From assembly GCA_034409055.1 (NCBI GenBank), contig DAOUMU010000305.1, positions 1 through 56,854 on the forward strand: 56,854 nt of DNA. Reading direction: 5' to 3'. A model generated the notes under the pieces. It saw only the letters and a list, made by a program, of their open reading frames with translations, was not told the origin of the DNA and searched no databases. How positions within the stretch are numbered: position 1 is the stretch's first letter; each line of letters begins with the position of its first letter. The stretch is from DAOUMU01 sp034409055 (lineage in GTDB: Bacteria; Chloroflexota; Anaerolineae; 4572-78; J111). Both the position numbers and the translations under genes were made by a program. Below, piece after piece: positions 53,050-56,854 of the stretch.

Positions 53050-54445
53050 TGAACGAGCTTCTATCCGTGCTGGCGCGTGTTGGCCAGACACCCCATAATG
53101 TTTTCGCGCAAGGGCGAACTGAGAAGCGCCGTTGTGAGCGGCCCCATCTAACAATCGGTCCCCTTTCGGGCAACCCGCCCGCACTACGGGCCGCTCACCC
53201 CAGCAGGATCAGATCTGGGTGAGACGGAGTTGACCGTTTTCGCTCAGACCCGAGCCGACTTGAGTACGGCCCCCTCCGGACTTCGCCGGTTTCCAGATAA
53301 CGCCACAGGGCAATCAAGAGCTTGCGAGCCAGCGCCACGATCCCGATGCGCCGTATGCGACTGTTGCCGTGGCCGAACCGTTCTTGATACCAGTGACTGA
53401 GGGCGCTATCGGGTTGAAAGCGCAACCAGGCCCAGGCGATCTCAATGGCGATGGCCCGAATGTGGCGATTACCGGCCTTGTCAATGCCTTGCTCCCGATA
53501 ACCGTCCCCACTCTGATAAGGGGTGGGGGTCAAACCGGCCAGAGCCCCGACCTCGCCGCGGTTACGGAATTGACGCCAGCCAAAGAACTCCTTGACGAAG
53601 AGCCAGGCGCTGGTGGGGCCAATGCCCCGCAGACACAGCAAGTGGCGGATCATCTCGGTCTGAGGATCGGTGGCGGTACGGATGATCTCGCGCCGTTCGG
53701 TCTCCAGTTCTTTGATCTGCTGATTGACCAACGCCATGCGGGCAAACTCCCGGAGCACCCGAGCCTGCAAGCCTGGGGGAAGGGGACTGCCATCCCACAA
53801 TTTGGCTTCGCTCACCTGTTGAGGAAAATCCTTCTTGATCTCCAACCGTACCCCCTGGCTGACCAGCAAGCCTTTGATCCGATTGATGTGTTGGGTCCGT
53901 TCCGTTTTCAGGCTGGATAGCTCCCGATGTAACTGGCGGCCATCCTCCTGTTCCACGCTCGGCACCCGCACCACGTGCCACACCTTCTGTTCACCACTAT
54001 GGTAGCGGATCAGCATCGTCAGCAGTTTCTTCAAATCCACCCGATCTGTCTTGACCCGGCGTTTGCGCCGATTGACCTCCAGACTGGCCGAGTCCACGAT
54101 GATATTCTCGATGTCCTCGCTCACCAGATACCGGTGTAGCCAGAAGCCATCCCGACCCGCTTCGTAGCAACTGACCACCCGGCCCAGCCCAAACCGTCGT
54201 TTGGCCCGGCCTATCTCTGCCCGCAACTGCGGCAAGTCTCCCGCTGAGATCGTCCGCCGCCGGGGGGCTTGCCCCAGGCCGATGGTGAAGCCCAGTTTCC
54301 ACTGGCTATTGCCCATCTCAAAGGCTAGATAAAGCAAGGTTTCTGTGTTATACTTATCATTGGTCGCTGTGTCCATGGTTTACTCCTTTTATGGAAAAAT
54401 GGTTTTATATTGTTGTTAAGGAGCTTACCCGCAGCGACCGCTATT
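53050..54445 (-). mobile_element. IS110/IS1111-type element, copy B
   Basis: The layout matches copy A: transposase 53195-54376, 5' flank of about 60 bases with GGAGCTTACCCGCAGCGACC (54420-54439), and a 3' non-coding region beginning near 53050 with CTATCCGTGCTGGC (53061-53074) and GGCCAGACACCCC. The borders are approximate. Both copies lie on the same strand and bracket the STAND gene. Confidence 0.65.
53195..54376 (-). CDS. IS110-family transposase (DEDD-type), copy B
   Basis: The ATG at 54376 follows AAAGGAGTAAACC. The 393-residue product has the same domains as copy A: the DEDD domain (YLAFEMGNSQWKLGFTIGLG, YEAGRDGFWLHRYL, VDSASLEVNRRKRRVKTDR) and Transposase_20 (HLLCLRGIGPTSAWLFV, GALAGLTPTPYQSGDG, DKAGNRHIRAI). 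It is longer by a C-terminal extension (RRGPYSSRLGSERKRS and beyond) that runs into the conserved non-coding part, so its stop probably shifted. It looks intact and potentially active. Confidence 0.92.
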   Translation of the reverse strand: MDTATNDKYNTETLLYLAFEMGNSQWKLGFTIGLGQAPRRRTISAGDLPQLRAEIGRAKRRFGLGRVVSCYEAGRDGFWLHRYLVSEDIENIIVDSASLEVNRRKRRVKTDRVDLKKLLTMLIRYHSGEQKVWHVVRVPSVEQEDGRQLHRELSSLKTERTQHINRIKGLLVSQGVRLEIKKDFPQQVSEAKLWDGSPLPPGLQARVLREFARMALVNQQIKELETERREIIRTATDPQTEMIRHLLCLRGIGPTSAWLFVKEFFGWRQFRNRGEVGALAGLTPTPYQSGDGYREQGIDKAGNRHIRAIAIEIAWAWLRFQPDSALSHWYQERFGHGNSRIRRIGIVALARKLLIALWRYLETGEVRRGPYSSRLGSERKRSTPSHPDLILLG

Positions 54446-54748
54446 CTCAAATTCGCCGCCCTACATATTATCTAACAATCACATTCAAGCCGACCGCCAG
54501 AAGCCCGATTTTTCTTAATGTGGTGTTCAGGTTGAAAATAGTTGCGCCAGCAGCCTTGGTTGAACAGCCAAACAGTCTTCGCCTGCGGAGTCGGGTTATG
54601 TTTCGCAAGTCGGCTTCAATTGGGGTGGTGTTCGCGGCGGCGGCTTAATGTGGGTGTTAACCCAAGCCCCGGCCCATCCGGGGCTTTTTCATCTAAGGCC
54701 AGCCCCTCACTCCCCAAAAATCCTCTCACTCACTTCAGCCGGCCCACG
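54446..54748. other. Gap between IS copy B and the IS481-like element
   Basis: Apart from the terminator at 54664, these 300 or so bases hold no supported gene. A short plus-strand frame across 54391-54648 starts inside the IS flank and shows no family features. Confidence 0.4.
54664..54689 (+). terminator. Rho-independent terminator
   Basis: AAGCCCCGG (54664-54672) pairs with CCGGGGCTT (54678-54686), followed by T-rich sequence to 54689. It ends an unseen or decayed plus-strand unit just before the IS481-like element. Confidence 0.75.
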
Positions 54749-54798
54749 TGTATTCATCGGTAACATCAGCACCGCGATTAATCGGTAACATCGTGTCC
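54749..54798. repeat. Left 50-bp terminal inverted repeat
   Basis: It contains ATCGGTAACATC twice as a direct repeat, about 27 bases apart, probably paired transposase binding sites. It is an exact complement of 56515-56564. Confidence 0.9.
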
Positions 54799-55013
54799 GC
54801 AGAAACCGTACCTTAAAAACCGGGAGGCCAAAAAGGCAAAAATCGGGCCAAATCACAGCCCCAAAGCCCCAAATCCGGCTCAGATAGGGCCACAGGCCAG
54901 GGTGGATGCTGCCTGGAATACAAATTTACCCATAGCCAGCCCGCCTCGGTGCGTCCTCAACACCGAGGAGGGGGGGAGCCTTATCACAAATAAGCCAAAA
55001 CGGTCAGCGTCGG

Positions 55014-56324
55014 TCAGGCGGCCAAACGGATGTAGTATTTCGCTTTGCGTTTGTACTGCCGCCACTCGGACACCGCTTCGGCCTTGATCAAGGCCAAGTA
55101 GCGCTCAAAGGCCATCGGGCCATCGTGTAGCCCTTTGAGCGGCATGCTTTTGATGAGCTGGCCGTCGAGGAGGACCTCGATTTGGCGGTTGGGGGCATCG
55201 ATTTTGAGATTGACATAGTGTTTGTGCAGTTGCCGTTGAATGTAATAGCGTTGTTTGCCTAACTGGACGGTGCCGGCGGCGTTCACCCGCCGGTTGAAGA
55301 GCTTCCCATCGACCCAATTGAGCCAGCGGTCGGGGTCAACGATGTCCGGCAGGTGGGGTAAAGGGGGCAGCTCAGGGCAGGCCAGGCGGGGCGGCTGGTT
55401 CTGACAAGTCAGGGCCTGATTGGGACGCTCGTAATTGTAGTGATATTTGATGTCGTGGTTCATATCGTGGGTTTGCTGCAACGTGTGGGGCTGGTAGATG
55501 CCGATGCCTTCATATTCGTACGTCCGATTGAAACGCTCGACGTAGGGCTTTTTCCAGGGTTGGCGCGGCGGACAAACCTCAATTTCGAGCCCCAAGACCA
55601 GCATCAGTTGCATCAAGGGCGAGGGAAACTCATCGGTCGCCCAGGACCCGATAAATCTGGGGTCGCGGTCAAAGCGCATGACCCGGGGCAAGCCCTCCCG
55701 CTGCCAGGTATCCACCAGACTGTCGATGATCGTTTCGGCATTGTAGTCGGTCCGGGCCTGGTTGTCGACCAAAATCGAGGTGCCCGTGTCGATAATATTT
55801 AGCGTTTCGACCCAATGCATTTGCTTTTGGCCTGGCGCCAACTGCACCGTCGTCACATCCTTGAAGTCCATTTCCCACCCTTCCATCGGCTGGTTTCGGG
55901 TCAGGGGGGTGTGCTCCGGCTTGGCGGGGCGGTCAATCCGGTCGTGCTCATCCAAAATACGCCAAATGGTTGAGGTGGAACTGGGCAGATAGTAACCGGC
56001 CTCTTTGAACTCTTCATTGTTGTGCAGATAGTATTTGATCGTCTCTGGCCCTGGCGTTCGGGGCAAGGGCGGTTCATCCCGAAGGGTCAAGATTTCCTTG
56101 ATCACCTCAGCCTGAAGGGGTGGCCTGGGCTGGCGTGGGGCGCGGGAGTGACCGTGCAAGACCTGGGTGTCGTCCGGCTCGGCCTGTGCCAGACGTTTGA
56201 CCCATTTCTTGACCCAACTGTAGGAGTGTCCCGTCTGTTGGGCCAAGCGCACCTGACTCCAGTCAGGATGTTGCTGGCGCAATTGACGCAAGCGATAGCG
56301 CTCGGCATACCAATCGATAGCCAT
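55014..56324 (-). CDS. IS481-like DDE (rve/integrase core) transposase
   Basis: The 436-residue product starts with a helix-turn-helix region (RLAQQTGHSYSWVKKWVKRL). The integrase core has the three acidic residues in WEMDFKDVT, MRFDRDPRF and KPYVERFNRTYEYE. A C-terminal beta domain follows (VNAAGTVQLGKQRYYIQ). It should cut and join the element at the 50-bp inverted repeats that flank it. It appears intact. Confidence 0.92.
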   Translation of the reverse strand: MAIDWYAERYRLRQLRQQHPDWSQVRLAQQTGHSYSWVKKWVKRLAQAEPDDTQVLHGHSRAPRQPRPPLQAEVIKEILTLRDEPPLPRTPGPETIKYYLHNNEEFKEAGYYLPSSTSTIWRILDEHDRIDRPAKPEHTPLTRNQPMEGWEMDFKDVTTVQLAPGQKQMHWVETLNIIDTGTSILVDNQARTDYNAETIIDSLVDTWQREGLPRVMRFDRDPRFIGSWATDEFPSPLMQLMLVLGLEIEVCPPRQPWKKPYVERFNRTYEYEGIGIYQPHTLQQTHDMNHDIKYHYNYERPNQALTCQNQPPRLACPELPPLPHLPDIVDPDRWLNWVDGKLFNRRVNAAGTVQLGKQRYYIQRQLHKHYVNLKIDAPNRQIEVLLDGQLIKSMPLKGLHDGPMAFERYLALIKAEAVSEWRQYKRKAKYYIRLAA

Positions 56325-56514
56325 TTTCGTGCCTCCTGTTGTTTTGTCTCGGAAACTATACCCGAAAATGGCCCGCTGGTCACAACAGGGGGCAAAAAGA
56401 CGATAGTTTTGGAAAAAGAAGCCAGTAGCGGCTCAAATCACTCTGGAAATCTTGGTTGATTTTTGCGATACGGCCCCTGACCAGCTTAAGGTTAACATAA
56501 CACCTCTAAATAAT
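56325..56514. promoter_or_regulatory. Non-coding leader of the IS481-like transposase
   Basis: These 190 bases lie between the transposase start and the right inverted repeat and hold no gene. The transposase promoter must be here, but I cannot place it. A weak GGAGG-type site (CAGGAGGCACGAAA on the minus strand) precedes the ATG. Confidence 0.4.
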
Positions 56515-56564
56515 GGACACGATGTTACCGATTAATCGCGGTGCTGATGTTACCGATGAATACA
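56515..56564. repeat. Right 50-bp terminal inverted repeat
   Basis: It is an exact complement of 54749-54798, with the same internal GATGTTACCGAT direct repeats. Confidence 0.9.
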
Positions 56565-56854
56565 AATACAGTAACCGTTGCCGGTAACTTGCCCCTAAGA
56601 ACCTGATTAACAAGCATTCAAACCATCCCGCCCGTCCCTCTACCACCTCAAACCCTTTTAGGACTTTAACCCTCCTCAGTGCATTCAGTCCAATCAGGAA
56701 TTCGTTTTCATAATGCACCTTTAAAAACAATACCCGTGAATGAATTTTTTCTTGAAGGGCAACTGAATTGTAAGATTTGAGCCAATTGAGTATTCTTGGG
56801 CAAAACCAAGATAGAGGATAGCGAAATGGAATTTGCAACCATGGCTGCGGCTTT
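56565..56854. other. Right edge without a supported gene
   Basis: TAACCGTTGCCGGTAAC forms a short imperfect palindrome just outside the element. A minus-strand frame covers most of this stretch but runs into the inverted repeat and resembles no family. It may be a gene fragment cut by the insertion. Confidence 0.35.

Larger units (their letters stand above)
54749..56564 (-). mobile_element. Complete IS481-like element with perfect 50-bp terminal inverted repeats
   Basis: The first 50 bases (54749-54798) are the exact reverse complement of the last 50 (56515-56564), giving an element of 1816 bp with TGT...ACA ends. One transposase (55014-56324) fills most of it. No target-site duplication is visible in the flanking bases. 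Perfect repeats suggest recent movement. Confidence 0.9.

Noticed and set aside
49253..54445. Classical composite transposon
   Set aside because: IS110-type elements do not form target duplications and the two copies differ markedly, so movement as one unit is unproven.
54391..54648. 85-codon plus-strand frame after IS copy B
   Set aside because: It begins in the IS flank, has no ribosome site and no recognisable features.
56506..56838. 110-codon minus-strand frame at the right edge
   Set aside because: It runs into the inverted repeat of the IS element and matches no family; coding is not supported.
1..56854. tRNA or rRNA genes and riboswitches
   Set aside because: I saw no cloverleaf-like TTCGA arm in a gene-free stretch and no known riboswitch core, but reading by eye cannot exclude a divergent one; tRNAscan-SE and Infernal would settle it.

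Overview
The window looks like chromosomal DNA of an uncultured Chloroflexota (Anaerolineae-like) bacterium. This is inferred from a secreted protein ending in a YLPVILK-type tail, very long multi-GAF kinases, STAND/TPR proteins, IS110-type elements and many short dispersed hairpin repeats. No rRNA, tRNA or universal marker gene is present, so the placement is tentative.

Region 1 (1-8.7 kb, mostly minus strand) holds the end of an IS630-like transposase, a large PEP-CTERM adhesin-like protein, an NTF2-like protein, a frameshifted EpsI copy, a 1196-residue surface protein with three carbohydrate-binding-like domains, and the remains of an SPFH gene. Region 2 (9-12.1 kb) has a Cro/CI-type regulator fused to a SorC-type sugar-binding domain, a PqqB-like metallo-beta-lactamase-fold protein and an SRPBCC protein. 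Region 3 (12.3-15.8 kb) is an exosortase unit: PEP-CTERM substrate, exosortase, EpsI and an NTF2-like lipoprotein. The EpsI/NTF2 pair repeats, inverted, the pair in region 1. Region 4 (15.8-20.8 kb) is housekeeping: M20 peptidase, DUF503 protein, LipM-like octanoyltransferase, homoserine dehydrogenase and beta-carbonic anhydrase.

Region 5 (21.1-33.7 kb) is the most unusual. It is an apparent four-gene signalling operon: an S1-S1-REC-GAF-histidine kinase, a REC plus eleven-GAF histidine kinase of 2304 residues, a REC protein with two membrane helices resembling those linked to TRADD-N-like conflict proteins, and a REC protein with a kinase-fold-like middle lacking its catalytic Asp and an OmpR-type winged helix. 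Two hairpins, the second a clear terminator, follow it. I know of no described system with this make-up.

Region 6 (33.8-47.1 kb) has a lone ATP sulfurylase, then a run of small membrane, SPFH and novel repeat proteins. These lead into a membrane protein with a seven-Cys Gly/Cys tail whose stop overlaps the start of a radical SAM/SPASM enzyme. An ABC-2 exporter (ATPase and two permeases) and a secreted M16 peptidase follow. Modifying enzyme, exporter and protease together suggest a peptide- or protein-tail-modification system. Hairpins of GTGTTGCG-type repeats sit in the gaps between the exporter and peptidase genes.

Region 7 (47.3-56.9 kb) is accessory: a PhnD-like gene broken by one in-frame TGA, a small lipoprotein, two related IS110/IS1111-type elements flanking a STAND (NB-ARC)-TPR gene, and a DDE-transposase element with perfect 50-bp terminal inverted repeats.
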